Assembly: GCF_039522365.1 (NCBI RefSeq)
Contig: NZ_BAAADJ010000004.1
Location: 124,001 to 188,000, forward strand
From: Bacillus carboniphilus
GTDB taxonomy: Bacteria; Bacillota; Bacilli; Bacillales; JC228
Reading direction: 5' to 3'
Length of the DNA stretch: 64,000 bases
Shown in pieces: positions 17,484 to 26,536 of the stretch. A program made the position numbers and the translations under genes. Within the stretch, counting starts at the first letter, position 1. Each line of letters starts with the position of its first letter. The notes under the pieces are model-generated. The model was not told the DNA's origin. It did not search any database and saw only the letters and a list, made by a program, of their open reading frames with translations.

Positions 17484-19643
17484 ATGGCTAAAGAAAAGAA
17501 GATCAATGTGGAAGAGTTAGACCGTGAAGGAAATACGAGAATTCAGTTTCCGAAAATCATCGGTATTACCCTGACTGTGATTGCAGTAGCGATCTCTCTA
17601 TTTCATTTATATACGTCCTACGCAGGACCGCTTGTTGACGTAAAACAACGTAGTATTCACTTATTTGGCCTTATGGCTATCGGGTTCTTCTTATACCCTT
17701 TCCTTAAAAAAGGAAAAGGTAAACCGGTTCCGTTTTATGATTATATTTTAGGAGCCATTGCACTAGCCGCTGGTGTTTATATGTTCGAAAGTGCTGAACG
17801 TATTGCCATGACAGGCGGAAGGATTACTGATTTAGATTTTTACGTAGGTATTGTTATTCTTGTTTTGCTACTTGAGTTAACTCGCCGTGTAACGGGATGG
17901 GGATTAACTTTATTAGCAACAGGTTTCCTAGTATATGGAGTTTGGGTGAAGCTTTCGATTTATCCAGAGCTAAACTCTCAAATTACCCTTACCGTTACGA
18001 AAAAAGTGATTTCACAGCTCGTGTATATTACGGAAGGTATTTTAGGTACAGCTATTGGAGTATCTGCTAGCTACATTATCTTGTTCATCCTGTTTGGAGC
18101 ATTTCTGGCACGTTCAGGAATGGGAAGATTGTTCAATGATTTAGCTCTAGCGATTGCTGGACATACAAAGGGTGGACCTGCAAAAGTAGCCGTTATTGCA
18201 AGTGGATTCCTCGGTTCTATTAACGGTTCCGCTGTAGCAAACGTTGTAACGACGGGTGCATTCACGATTCCTTTAATGAAAAAAATCGGGTACCACAAGA
18301 ACTTTGCTGGAGCCGTTGAATCAGCTGCCAGTGTGGGTGGACAAATCCTCCCTCCAATCATGGGTGCTGCTGCCTTTATCATGGCGGAAAACTTAGGTGT
18401 CCCTTATACAAAAATTATTTTAGCCGGAATTATCCCAGCACTCCTTTTCTACATTGGAATTTTACTACAAGTGCACTTTAGAGCTTCTAAACGTGGCTTA
18501 ACTGGAATTCCAAAGTCAGAGCTTCCTTCTGTAAAAGAAGTGTTGGCTGAACGTGGGCATCTATTGATACCAATGTTCATTCTTTTATATCTATTATTCT
18601 CTGGTAAAACACCATTCTACGCAGCGTTCTGGTCCATTTTAGCAACCGTTATTATTTCTGGTTCTAAACAAATGTTAACGCTAGCGTCTGGTTTAGGCGT
18701 ATTCTTTATCTTCCAACCTCAAATCACTGGTCTTTTAACAGGCAAAGGCGCACCAGCACTGAAGAGTGATTGGTGGGAAATGCTACTAATTATAGCAATC
18801 CCTCTTGCTATCAATCTAGTAAGAAGAGCTATGAAGCTTGAGGCAGAAGTTGTGGGCTTGAAAGATTGTATGCAGGCTTTAGAAGAAGGCGCGAAAACAA
18901 CCATTCCAGTTGCCGTAGCGTGTGGAGCTGTTGGTATTGTCGTTGGTGTGGCTTCCCTAACTGGTGTCGCACTAGAGCTTGCGAACAGTATTGTTGGAAT
19001 TGGAGCGGCGATTGATAGCCCACTCATCCAATTGGTCATTACATTGTTACTTACGATGGTCACGTCCATCATCCTAGGTATGGGTCTTCCAAGTATCCCA
19101 ACCTATATCATTACAAGTACAATGGCTGCACCGATTTTACTTCAGCTTCCATTGTTCCGTGAGCTTGCTGGCTCAACAGAAACAGCAATTTTCATTGCGC
19201 ATATGTTTGTATTCTACTTCGGTATATTTGCCAACATCACGCCTCCAGTTGCCTTGGCAGCCTTTGCTGGTGCAGGCTTGAGTGGTGGAGATCCGAACAA
19301 GACTGGTTTCCAAGCGATGAAGCTTGCGATTGCTGGATTTATCGTACCGTTCATGTTCGTGTTTGCGCATGAAATGTTGTTCATCGATGCTACCTTTACG
19401 AATGTACTTGTTCTATCTGTAACATCCATTATAGGGGTCTTCCTCCTATCGGTAGCGATAGAGGGATATTTGAAAGTTGCCATTCCTGGTTGGTTACGAT
19501 TGGTGAGTGCCGTTGCAGCACTTCTACTCATCTATCCAGGTTTAGTAACGGATTTAGTAGGACTTACAGCATTTGTTCTTGTCCTTTTCTGGAGCTATAA
19601 GGGTAAAAATATAACTAATAACACAAATGTTTCGGCAAAATAA
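17484..19643 (+). CDS. TRAP transporter fused permease, 4TM/12TM (TAXI system)
   Basis: A 719-residue polytopic membrane protein joining the small (DctQ-like) and large (DctM-like) TRAP subunits. Conserved large-subunit features are visible: FGAFLARSGMG, GFLGSINGSAVANVVTTGAFTIP, ASVGGQILPPIMGAAAF and a C-terminal MGLPSIPTYII. It uses an ion gradient to import the solute delivered by the TAXI protein. A GTG at 17475 is in frame, but the ATG at 17484 is better placed after GAGGTG. It follows the DUF1850 gene by 10 nt and ends at a strong terminator. Confidence 0.93.
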   Translation: MAKEKKINVEELDREGNTRIQFPKIIGITLTVIAVAISLFHLYTSYAGPLVDVKQRSIHLFGLMAIGFFLYPFLKKGKGKPVPFYDYILGAIALAAGVYMFESAERIAMTGGRITDLDFYVGIVILVLLLELTRRVTGWGLTLLATGFLVYGVWVKLSIYPELNSQITLTVTKKVISQLVYITEGILGTAIGVSASYIILFILFGAFLARSGMGRLFNDLALAIAGHTKGGPAKVAVIASGFLGSINGSAVANVVTTGAFTIPLMKKIGYHKNFAGAVESAASVGGQILPPIMGAAAFIMAENLGVPYTKIILAGIIPALLFYIGILLQVHFRASKRGLTGIPKSELPSVKEVLAERGHLLIPMFILLYLLFSGKTPFYAAFWSILATVIISGSKQMLTLASGLGVFFIFQPQITGLLTGKGAPALKSDWWEMLLIIAIPLAINLVRRAMKLEAEVVGLKDCMQALEEGAKTTIPVAVACGAVGIVVGVASLTGVALELANSIVGIGAAIDSPLIQLVITLLLTMVTSIILGMGLPSIPTYIITSTMAAPILLQLPLFRELAGSTETAIFIAHMFVFYFGIFANITPPVALAAFAGAGLSGGDPNKTGFQAMKLAIAGFIVPFMFVFAHEMLFIDATFTNVLVLSVTSIIGVFLLSVAIEGYLKVAIPGWLRLVSAVAALLLIYPGLVTDLVGLTAFVLVLFWSYKGKNITNNTNVSAK

Positions 19644-19647
19644 AAAT

Positions 19648-19684
19648 AAGGGCACTTCTCGAAAATGAGAGGTGCCCCTTTTTA
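19648..19684. terminator. Bidirectional terminator
   Basis: Stem GGGCACTTCTC/GAGAGGTGCCC with one G-U pair, A-rich on the left and T-rich on the right. It serves the TRAP permease on the plus strand and the EamA gene on the minus strand. Confidence 0.85.
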
Positions 19685-19698
19685 TGGTGTTCTTTGCA

Positions 19699-20643
19699 CT
19701 ATATATTCACTTTTACTTTTGCGTTAGTGCTGATTGCCTTTTTCTTTTTTCGATTTTTCATCATTTGTTCAACCGCACCGGATCCAAGTAAGACCCCACC
19801 GATAATTAGGACGAGACCGATTAAGTGTATACTTGTGATTTTTTCATTTAACAGGATGGCTGCTCCAATTAAGGAAAATACCGTGTTTAGGTTGATAAAA
19901 ATGGCTGACTTCGACGGACCTACAATTCCTATGGAGAAGTTGTAGAGCATATGACCAACAGCTGTGGCCCCCATTCCCGATGCTAGGATCGCTAACCAGA
20001 AAACGCCAGGTACTGTAGCGAATGCTGCCATTTCCCCTGGTTCCTGAATGAAACCTGTTATGAAGAGGAGAATGGATCCGAATAAGAACATGTATGCCGT
20101 TAGTAGCCTAGGATCCATTGTTTTCGCAGCTTTTGTAATAACCATAAAGCTTAGAACCTGTGCAAAAATGGCGAGAAACACAAACAGGTCTCCAAGGGAT
20201 ACAGAAGAGGCCCCACCATTTCCAGCAATGACGGTTAAGGATACTCCCGAGAGGCCAAGTAAGAAACCAATCCACTGCAGTTTAGTTGGGAACAAGCGAA
20301 GTATCAAAGATCCAAAAATGGCTGTTAACATGGGGCCGGTTCCTAGAATTAAGCCTGCGTTTGTACCAGAAGTCATAGTTAAACCAACTGAAATAAAATA
20401 ATGATGAAGTGCAACATTCAATACTGCACCTAAACCAATGTAAAGCCACTCTTTTCGGGAGGGTTTCCGTATTAGACCCATAATGGCGAGAATGATGAAG
20501 ACCGTAGTAGCTGCAATCAAAATTCGCAAAGCCGTCATGGTCACGGGACCCATCTGTGCAGTGAGATACTTTACAATCGGTAAATTCACACCCCACACAA
20601 ACATAACAATCGTCAAAATAATATAAATCCGAAGATCCTTCAC
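19699..20643 (-). CDS. EamA/DMT-family transporter
   Basis: A 314-residue membrane protein with ten predicted helices in two EamA repeats. The N-terminal MFVWGVNLPIVK and the second-repeat SKSAIFINLNTVFSLIGA segments are typical. The drug/metabolite transporter family exports amino acids, nucleosides or other metabolites; the substrate cannot be told. An upstream ATG (20679) would add 12 residues, but a GTG at 20643 with AGAAGG about 9 nt upstream gives the usual short N-terminus, MKDLRIYIIL. Monocistronic. Confidence 0.85.
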   Translation of the reverse strand: MKDLRIYIILTIVMFVWGVNLPIVKYLTAQMGPVTMTALRILIAATTVFIILAIMGLIRKPSRKEWLYIGLGAVLNVALHHYFISVGLTMTSGTNAGLILGTGPMLTAIFGSLILRLFPTKLQWIGFLLGLSGVSLTVIAGNGGASSVSLGDLFVFLAIFAQVLSFMVITKAAKTMDPRLLTAYMFLFGSILLFITGFIQEPGEMAAFATVPGVFWLAILASGMGATAVGHMLYNFSIGIVGPSKSAIFINLNTVFSLIGAAILLNEKITSIHLIGLVLIIGGVLLGSGAVEQMMKNRKKKKAISTNAKVKVNI

Positions 20644-20791
20644 TACATCAAGCCTTCTTTCAAGTTCTTGTGAATACACATAAGATGCTAAAAAATGTTT
20701 CGACTTTCTAAATAAATGTCAATTTATACAATCATACCCTCTCTAACTCTAACAGTCTAGTACTTTAACGTAAAAAAGGACTTTCGACAGG

Positions 20792-20810
20792 TTGGACTGT
20801 AACAGTTCAA
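20792..20810. promoter_or_regulatory. 19-bp near-perfect palindrome in divergent promoter region
   Basis: TTGGACTGTAACAGTTCAA has one mismatched pair. It lies between the EamA gene and the LPDTS surface-protein gene, so it could act on either. The regulator is unknown. Confidence 0.3.
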
Positions 20811-20949
20811 AGATACACCATTTTGTTTTTTCCCAATTTGGTAATTATATCCTGTCCGAGTTGGACAAGCACTCCCCAATATTTTTCGCCATATCGTATT
20901 ATGTCCGAATGTGTTATTTAACAATACGACTAATGACGGAGGGATATTC

Positions 20950-21612
20950 ATGAGTAGGAAATTATTCCTGATGATTACAGCAAGTCTATCAGTAATCTTC
21001 TTATTAGGTGGACTGTTATTTGAAAATACTGCTCACGCCAAAAACACAAGTATTCATGTTCATGTAAAGGGAGACGCAGAGCTGGTTGAATCTTTATCCG
21101 TAATTTTTAAAGGAGAAGAGTTAGTGCTTGAACCAAAGAGCCCTACCCTATTCTCGGTAAAAAAACCTGAAGACATCGTTAAGCCCGATGTTACTGCAAT
21201 CGTTGTATACAAAACGGATGGAACCTCTGTGGAGTACAGTCCGGCCATCGACTATGCTGGTGAGGAAGGAAACGGCACCATTAACTATTGGATTGATGTT
21301 AAGTCTGAGGTAGCTGAAGAGGAAGAATCAAAGGGTGAAGCTCCTGAAGAGGAGACATCGGCTGACAACGAGTCAGATGATTCTACTAACACTGGTGGCA
21401 CAACGGAAGATAACCCTACTTCTGGAGAGGCAACGGACTCTGAAACTGGCGTAGAGAACCAAGAAAACGACGATAGCTCTACCCCTACAACTGAAAATGG
21501 AGGAGAACTCCCAGACACATCCAGTCCGTGGTTTAACTACCTGCTTCTAAGTGCAATCGTAGCAATTTGTGCTGGTGGTGCATTACTAGCATTAAGAAAA
21601 ACGGCAAAATAG
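20950..21612 (+). CDS. Sortase-anchored surface protein with LPDTS signal
   Basis: A 220-residue secreted protein. A signal peptide ends near TAHAKN, then a small beta-rich domain (about residues 30-115), then an acidic Glu/Ser/Thr/Asn-rich stalk, then the sorting signal: LPDTS, a hydrophobic helix and a positively charged tail LRKTAK. LPDTS is the type of signal used by class D sortases (the YhcS type in Bacillus subtilis), and the sortase gene follows by 21 nt. The function of the exposed domain is unknown. The ATG at 20950 follows GGAGGG; an upstream in-frame start would spoil the signal peptide. Confidence 0.85.
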   Translation: MSRKLFLMITASLSVIFLLGGLLFENTAHAKNTSIHVHVKGDAELVESLSVIFKGEELVLEPKSPTLFSVKKPEDIVKPDVTAIVVYKTDGTSVEYSPAIDYAGEEGNGTINYWIDVKSEVAEEEESKGEAPEEETSADNESDDSTNTGGTTEDNPTSGEATDSETGVENQENDDSSTPTTENGGELPDTSSPWFNYLLLSAIVAICAGGALLALRKTAK

Positions 21613-21633
21613 TCTAGTAAGTTAGGTGAGACC

Positions 21634-22296
21634 ATGACTTTCAAAAAGATTATAACCTGGATATTAGGAGCTACAACCATAATAGCTACTATTTTGACCG
21701 CTTATTATGCCTTTCAAATTTTTTCTGACGAGAAAAAAATAAAGGCTTCACTAGAGGAATGGGAATCTCTGAAAGAAACAGCCCGTGTAGAGGCTCCTCC
21801 CCATTTTTTCAGAAATGAAGAGGAAGAAAAGAAGACAGAAATAAATGAAAAAAGTATTAACGAAACGGCAACGTCCTCCCTCTACCCAACCCGTCCAAAA
21901 TTGGATGAAGTTATAGGAAAAATCATAATTCCTTCCATAGATTTATCTGCCCCCATTGTAGAAGGAACGGGGGATGAACAGCTAGCAAAAGGAGTCGGAC
22001 ACTATAGTGGTAGTGTGTTACCTGGTGAGCATGATAACACTGTATTGTCAGGACACAATAATACAGTGTTCAGCCGTTTAGGAAGTGTTGAAAAGGGAGA
22101 TAAAATTACCATTGAAACATCAGCCGGAACGTTTAACTATAGAATAACGGAACAAAAAATCGTCGACGAGGATGACCGGACTATTATTGTTCCATATGAT
22201 CATGCAATCCTCACCATCATAACTTGCTACCCACTCGACTTCATCGGCCCAACCCCCGACCGATACATCCTAATCGGAGAACTAATTGAGGGGTAA
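21634..22296 (+). CDS. Class D sortase
   Basis: A 220-residue membrane-anchored transpeptidase. An N-terminal helix (residues 8-28) and a charged linker precede the sortase domain, which starts near GKIIIPSIDLSAPIVEGT. Catalytic His is in VLSGHNN, Cys in LTIITCYPL and Arg in TPDRYILIG. It cleaves the sorting signal of its substrate between Thr and Ser and joins the protein to peptidoglycan. The adjacent LPDTS gene is the obvious substrate. Length and single N-terminal anchor fit the YhcS-like group. Confidence 0.9.
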   Translation: MTFKKIITWILGATTIIATILTAYYAFQIFSDEKKIKASLEEWESLKETARVEAPPHFFRNEEEEKKTEINEKSINETATSSLYPTRPKLDEVIGKIIIPSIDLSAPIVEGTGDEQLAKGVGHYSGSVLPGEHDNTVLSGHNNTVFSRLGSVEKGDKITIETSAGTFNYRITEQKIVDEDDRTIIVPYDHAILTIITCYPLDFIGPTPDRYILIGELIEG

Positions 22297-22363
22297 ATTG
22301 GTCCCCATTCAACTGACAAATTTCTGAAGATAACATGCACCTGCCGAATGATCTACAAAAGTC

Positions 22364-22400
22364 AAAAAAGACACTGCCTAATTCATGCAGTGTCTTTTTT
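22364..22400. terminator. Bidirectional terminator after the sortase gene
   Basis: Perfect 14-bp stem (22364-22377 with 22387-22400) with A-run and T-run ends. It serves the sortase gene on the plus strand and the doxX/hpf-remnant unit on the minus strand. Confidence 0.9.
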
Positions 22401-22413
22401 GGTTTCTGACTTA

Positions 22414-22557
22414 TTATGCTAGTACAGTAGAGGCTTCTATCAATCCATATTCTCCTTTGTTCCGTTTGTAGATGACGTTCATTTCGTTTGTTTCTGCATT
22501 GGTAAATACGAAGAAATTATGGTCCAGCAGGTTCATTTGGAGATAGGCCAAATCAGC
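22414..22557 (-). pseudogene. 3' remnant of hpf (ribosome hibernation factor)
   Basis: Directly after the DoxX stop codon and in the same frame lie 47 codons and a stop that encode the C-terminal dimerisation part of HPF: LQMNLLDHNFFVFTNAETNE followed by NVIYKRNKGEYGLIE. No start codon or ribosome site and no N-terminal domain are present. It would be translated only by read-through of the TAA at 22558-22560. This looks like a recombination scar or duplicated 3' end; a complete hpf would be expected elsewhere in the genome. Confidence 0.8.
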
Positions 22558-23079
22558 TTAGTGTGTTTCTACTGGGATGTGTTTTGGACGATGTCCTTTA
22601 TTTTTTCTGTTATTTCTCTCATTGATAGCCTTCTTTACGTATGGAATGGCGAATCTATCTACACCATATAAGTAAGTGGCTGCTCCTGCGGCTAGTAAAA
22701 TCATCGCTACCGTATATAGAATGGGGTTTGTGCTCACTGTTCCTGCCATTAAGAAGTTCAGGTTCATGAAAGCTCCTGCTAGTAAAGCTGGTACTGTTGC
22801 TGCTCCTAGAATCAATCCCGTTCCCACTAGTACTTCTCCCCATGGAATTAAGATGTTGAATAAGCCCACATTCGGTAGTGCTACTTCTTGTAAGAAGTTT
22901 GCGTACCACCCTTGAACGGCTGGATGCTCACCCGTTGCCTTCCCAATAGCTCCATGAATGAAGCCACTTGCATCAAAGCCTTGTAGTTTTCCGATCCCTG
23001 CTTGCAACCATTGAATCCCTAGCCAAACTCTTAGTACTGTCCAAATCACTGCCATTTTAGGTCCTTTTAGAAAATTCAT
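22558..23079 (-). CDS. DoxX family membrane protein
   Basis: A 173-residue protein with four membrane helices and the DoxX/DoxD-like segment RVWLGIQWLQAGIGKLQG near the N-terminus. DoxX relatives are linked to quinone-dependent redox reactions and oxidative-stress complexes; the exact reaction is unknown. The C-terminus is basic and polar. An ATG at 23088 touches the AAGGAG, so the ATG at 23079 is preferred. Two Rex-like boxes lie upstream, suggesting control by NADH/NAD+ ratio or low oxygen. The stop is followed in frame by an hpf remnant. Confidence 0.85.
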   Translation of the reverse strand: MNFLKGPKMAVIWTVLRVWLGIQWLQAGIGKLQGFDASGFIHGAIGKATGEHPAVQGWYANFLQEVALPNVGLFNILIPWGEVLVGTGLILGAATVPALLAGAFMNLNFLMAGTVSTNPILYTVAMILLAAGAATYLYGVDRFAIPYVKKAINERNNRKNKGHRPKHIPVETH

Positions 23080-23130
23080 TATATCCATCTCCTTATGATG
23101 AGTTGTGTTTGTTTAATGTCCTGATACAGT

Positions 23131-23148
23131 TTGTGAAGTTTTTCACAA
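23131..23148. promoter_or_regulatory. Rex-like (or FNR-like) box 1
   Basis: TTGTGAAGTTTTTCACAA, 18 bp, with perfect 7-bp TTGTGAA/TTCACAA arms. This matches the Firmicute Rex consensus. The inner TGTGA-N6-TCACA also fits Crp/FNR. It is 52 nt upstream of the doxX ATG. Confidence 0.7.
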
Positions 23149-23212
23149 ATACCCTCAAAAAAATTTGTTCGTATTATTCATTAGATAAGCCAGCTAGCTT
23201 TAGTAGTTTTGT

Positions 23213-23230
23213 TTGTGAAGTGTTTCACAA
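23213..23230. promoter_or_regulatory. Rex-like (or FNR-like) box 2
   Basis: TTGTGAAGTGTTTCACAA, the same arms as box 1, 82 bp further upstream. A degenerate third site may lie at 23280-23297 (TTCATAAACTCTTCACAA). Confidence 0.7.
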
Positions 23231-23373
23231 ACTTTCTACACTTCGAATATACTCCCTTTTCAACCAAAATACAAGGTAGTTCATAAACTCTTCACAATCA
23301 AAAAAATTATACCTCAAATGTGATAAAAGTCACTTCAAGTTTCGGAAGTGACTTTCACCAATACCTGACTCAA

Positions 23374-24588
23374 TTATTGATTAGAATCGACATTTATGTT
23401 GTTACTAGAAAGAAGTGGTTTTACCCTGCTATTAACATTCTCTTTGTCTTGCCCTTCTTTTAGTACCTTCGCAGTAATAATTCCTACGAGCAAAGCCCAC
23501 ACCGCTGAAGAGATTTGAAACATAGATATTCCTGACACTGCAACAATAAAAGTGAAGGTTGTTGAAATGTAGTACTGATTATTTGCAAATGCAGAATGAA
23601 GACTTCCTGTTAGGATCCCTAATAATGAAAAGCCTGCAATAATAGTTAAATAGGCACCTGGTAATAACTGAATAAAAGGAATGGTGAACCAAGCAAATAT
23701 CCCGAAAAGTGCGATGATAGAACCAGCAATTACTGCTGCCCAGTACCTTTTTTCTTTAGGTCCTGCATCTGAACTACTACAAAGAGCCGTTGTCATTCCC
23801 CCTACTCCTGCAGCATGGCCGCCGAAGAACCCAGCCATTGTTGTTGCGATCCCTGAAACAATAATCGTCCTTGAAATAGGGGGATTATAACCATTTTTCT
23901 TCAACGATGACAGTGCAACAGCTGATTCATTACTTAATATTAAAAAAGTAATCGGTAACGACAATGAAATTATTCCTACAACCGAAAATTGAGGCATGAT
24001 CACTTCAGGAATGACAAGCTGAATTCCTGAAAAACCGGACACAGGATAAAAAATAAACAAACCAAATGTTCCTAATAGTAAAGCCCCGATAAATCTCGGG
24101 ATTTTATTGGATATAAAAGGTGTTATGAAAAATCCTAGAATGGCTAAACCCCCTACAATCGGCAGTTCTTTTATAGCAGGGAACATCTTCACAACATAGT
24201 TTAATAGTAATCCTGCTAGCATAGCATCGATAAGAGGAGTGGGAACCATTTTGATAAGCCTATTAAATACTCCAGTAAATCCAATTACTACAATGAACAA
24301 GCCAGCAATAATGTAACTCCCTACAAGCTCAGGAAGTGAATAATACAGAGCCGAAACACTAAGAAACACAACAGTGGTCAAAGAATGTGCTCCTATTAAA
24401 GGCATTTTACTAGAGAGTGTTAGAATAAGACTGGCTATTCCGCCAAAAGCATAAATAGCAAATATCCACGAAACTAATTCAGCTTGATTATAACCTGCAG
24501 AATTAGCAGCATCTATTACAAAAACAGCTGCACCAGTACAAGCCAAGATGGCCGCTGCTATACCTACAAAAGTGTTTTGAATATTCAC
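23374..24588 (-). CDS. BenE-family transporter (benzoate/H+ symporter-like)
   Basis: A 404-residue polytopic membrane protein with about twelve helices. The N-terminal GIAAAILACTGAAVF and the GFFGGHAAGVGGMTTALCSS segment with following SDAGP are typical of the BenE family, some members of which take up benzoate with protons. No aromatic catabolic genes are nearby, so the substrate is uncertain. The start is a GTG with AAGGAAG about 7 nt upstream. It lies downstream of the TRAP operon but is separated from dctM by a stem-loop. Confidence 0.82.
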   Translation of the reverse strand: MNIQNTFVGIAAAILACTGAAVFVIDAANSAGYNQAELVSWIFAIYAFGGIASLILTLSSKMPLIGAHSLTTVVFLSVSALYYSLPELVGSYIIAGLFIVVIGFTGVFNRLIKMVPTPLIDAMLAGLLLNYVVKMFPAIKELPIVGGLAILGFFITPFISNKIPRFIGALLLGTFGLFIFYPVSGFSGIQLVIPEVIMPQFSVVGIISLSLPITFLILSNESAVALSSLKKNGYNPPISRTIIVSGIATTMAGFFGGHAAGVGGMTTALCSSSDAGPKEKRYWAAVIAGSIIALFGIFAWFTIPFIQLLPGAYLTIIAGFSLLGILTGSLHSAFANNQYYISTTFTFIVAVSGISMFQISSAVWALLVGIITAKVLKEGQDKENVNSRVKPLLSSNNINVDSNQ

Positions 24589-24652
24589 CTACTAACTTCC
24601 TTTCCCTTTGATATATCAGCTCATCCTATTGGATAAGGGGAAATAAATGAGA

Positions 24653-24685
24653 AATCGCGGCTCCTTTTACCAAGGATCCGCGATT
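24653..24685 (-). terminator. Probable terminator after the TRAP dctM gene
   Basis: AATCGCGG/CCGCGATT outer arms with additional AAGGATC-type inner pairing, 5 nt before the dctM stop on the plus coordinate. The T-tract is weak, so termination may be partial. Confidence 0.55.
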
Positions 24686-24689
24686 CATC

Positions 24690-25973
24690 TTACAATTCAC
24701 CCAGTAAATCTGGTAAGAACAATATGATTTCTGGAACGAACGTAATTAACAATACAACCATGAACAGGATGATAAAGAACGGTATAATCTTCTTACTAAT
24801 GGATTCAATGGACGCGTTACTAATACCGGACGCAATGACAATATTTAACGCCATTGGAGGTGTTAACATTCCGATGGATGTGTTTACTACTAAAATGATA
24901 CCTAGTACAAGGGGATCTAACCCTATAGCTGCTGCTATTGGTAACAACATCGGTGTTAGAAGTAAAATAATCGCATTCGTCTCTAAGAAAATACCGAAAA
25001 TTAAAAGAAGAACGTTTATGGCTAATAGAATTACAACTGGATTATCCGAGATTCCCAACATAGCTTGAGCAAGTGTATCAGGTATTCTCTCAGAAGTTAG
25101 TAACCAAGAAAAAGCACTTGAAGTAGCAATAACAAAGAAAACAATGGCCGTACTTTGTCCAGCATTTAGGATAATCTGATACAGATCTTTAATCTTAATT
25201 TCACGATAAACAGCTAATGTAACAATCAAGGCATAAATACACGCTACAGCCGCTGCTTCCGTTGGAGTGAAGACCCCTCCGTAAATTCCACCTAAAACGA
25301 TGATCGGCATTAATAGAGCTAAGATGGCTTCTTTAAAGGACCCTCCTAGTTCTTTCAAAGATAATCTTCCCTTAGGTAAATTGTGCTTGTTAGCAAAGTA
25401 CATAATGGTGACACAAAGAGCAAGAACCATCAATAATGCGGGTATGAAACCGGCTATAAAGAGAGTTCCAATGGATACCCCACTGATAACACCATATGTA
25501 ATCATCGGAACACTTGGTGGAACAACCACTCCTAATGTACCAGATGATGCAACTAACGCACTTGCGTAGTCCTTTGGATATTTTTCCTTAACCATTGACG
25601 GAATCATGATTTTACCGATGGCTGCAACAGTAGCCGCATTGGACCCTGAGATCGCTCCAAAAAAACCAGATGAAAATACAGCAATGATACCTAGTCCACC
25701 CGGAAGAGAACCTACAAGACTTTTGGCAAAGTTAATTAACCGACTTGAGATCCCTCCCGATTGCATAATGGAACCGGCCAGCATAAAGAAAGGAATGGCC
25801 ATAAAAGGAAAGGAGTCAATCGATGTGAACATACGTTGTGGAATCACTGTCATGGGAATACCTAAATCACCACCAATAATGGCAAAAAAGGTAGCTAACC
25901 CCAAACTGACAGCAATCGGAACATTCAGCAATAGCAATATAGCCAGGCTTATAAATAGAATCGCAGCTGTCAT
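24690..25973 (-). CDS. TRAP transporter large permease (DctM family)
   Basis: A 427-residue membrane protein with about twelve helices; the conserved GFFGAISGSNAATVAAIGKIMIP and PPSVPMITYGV regions mark the TRAP large subunit, the ion-coupled transport channel. The start ATG overlaps the dctQ stop (ATGA), with AAGGAGG upstream, so translation is coupled. It is the last gene of the operon that starts with glycerate kinase, and it should import the organic acid that the upstream enzymes degrade. Confidence 0.93.
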   Translation of the reverse strand: MTAAILFISLAILLLLNVPIAVSLGLATFFAIIGGDLGIPMTVIPQRMFTSIDSFPFMAIPFFMLAGSIMQSGGISSRLINFAKSLVGSLPGGLGIIAVFSSGFFGAISGSNAATVAAIGKIMIPSMVKEKYPKDYASALVASSGTLGVVVPPSVPMITYGVISGVSIGTLFIAGFIPALLMVLALCVTIMYFANKHNLPKGRLSLKELGGSFKEAILALLMPIIVLGGIYGGVFTPTEAAAVACIYALIVTLAVYREIKIKDLYQIILNAGQSTAIVFFVIATSSAFSWLLTSERIPDTLAQAMLGISDNPVVILLAINVLLLIFGIFLETNAIILLLTPMLLPIAAAIGLDPLVLGIILVVNTSIGMLTPPMALNIVIASGISNASIESISKKIIPFFIILFMVVLLITFVPEIILFLPDLLGEL

Positions 25974-26476
25974 AGTTCAATTTCCTCCTTTTCCTGCGTT
26001 GAAAAATCATTTAATTTCACAGATGTAGTGGCCATCTGTATCGTTCTCACGATGATCATCACTGATCCAAATAATACTGCACTATACACGAGCCAAATCG
26101 GGATTCCCATGGCCGGTGAAGTTTGAGTATTTTGGAATTGGTTACTAACTAATAAAAACGTAAAATACGACACCATTCCACCAAATAAAATGATTAAAGC
26201 TGCACGGACAAAGAATAAAAACTTTTGAGCTGTTGGAGGAAATTTATTCACAAAAAAGCTTAACCCTAGATGAGAATTCCTCTTAAACCCTAAGCCAATA
26301 CCTGCGAATGCTAACCAAACCATTAAATAACGGGATGCCTCTTCTGCCCATGTTAAAGAGCCTATTTCGAAATATCGGAAAACGGTGGCTGAAAATACGA
26401 AAAGAAGCATGAGAGGAAAGGTAACAATCAAAATATATTCTTCAATCCGATCTAAACTACGTAAAATCCCTTTCAT
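25970..26476 (-). CDS. TRAP transporter small permease (DctQ family)
   Basis: A 168-residue protein with four membrane helices. The segment LTWAEEASRYLMVWLAFAG is the conserved DctQ signature. It joins DctM to form the membrane part of the importer. The longest frame starts at 26491, but the ATG at 26476 with GGAGGTG 7 nt upstream is the better start. It is separated from dctP by a perfect 17-bp-arm stem-loop and overlaps dctM by 4 nt. Confidence 0.9.
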   Translation of the reverse strand: MKGILRSLDRIEEYILIVTFPLMLLFVFSATVFRYFEIGSLTWAEEASRYLMVWLAFAGIGLGFKRNSHLGLSFFVNKFPPTAQKFLFFVRAALIILFGGMVSYFTFLLVSNQFQNTQTSPAMGIPIWLVYSAVLFGSVMIIVRTIQMATTSVKLNDFSTQEKEEIEL

Positions 26477-26495
26477 AGTGGACACCTCCAATTAG

Positions 26496-26529
26496 CAATA
26501 CAGGGGAATTTTAAAATTCCCCTGTATTG
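26496..26529. promoter_or_regulatory. Perfect 34-nt palindrome between dctP and dctQ
   Basis: Arms 26496-26512 and 26513-26529 are exact complements, with sides CAATACAGGGG and CCCCTGTATTG. It follows the binding-protein gene inside the operon, where such stems usually stabilise the upstream mRNA or stop part of transcription so that more binding protein than permease is made. Confidence 0.75.
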
Positions 26530-26536
26530 TTACTAC

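Noticed and set aside
23374-24588. BenE-type transporter as part of the hydroxy-acid operon
   Set aside because: A stem-loop and about 100 bp separate it from dctM, and its family fits aromatic acids rather than the proposed substrate. Kept as a separate unit.
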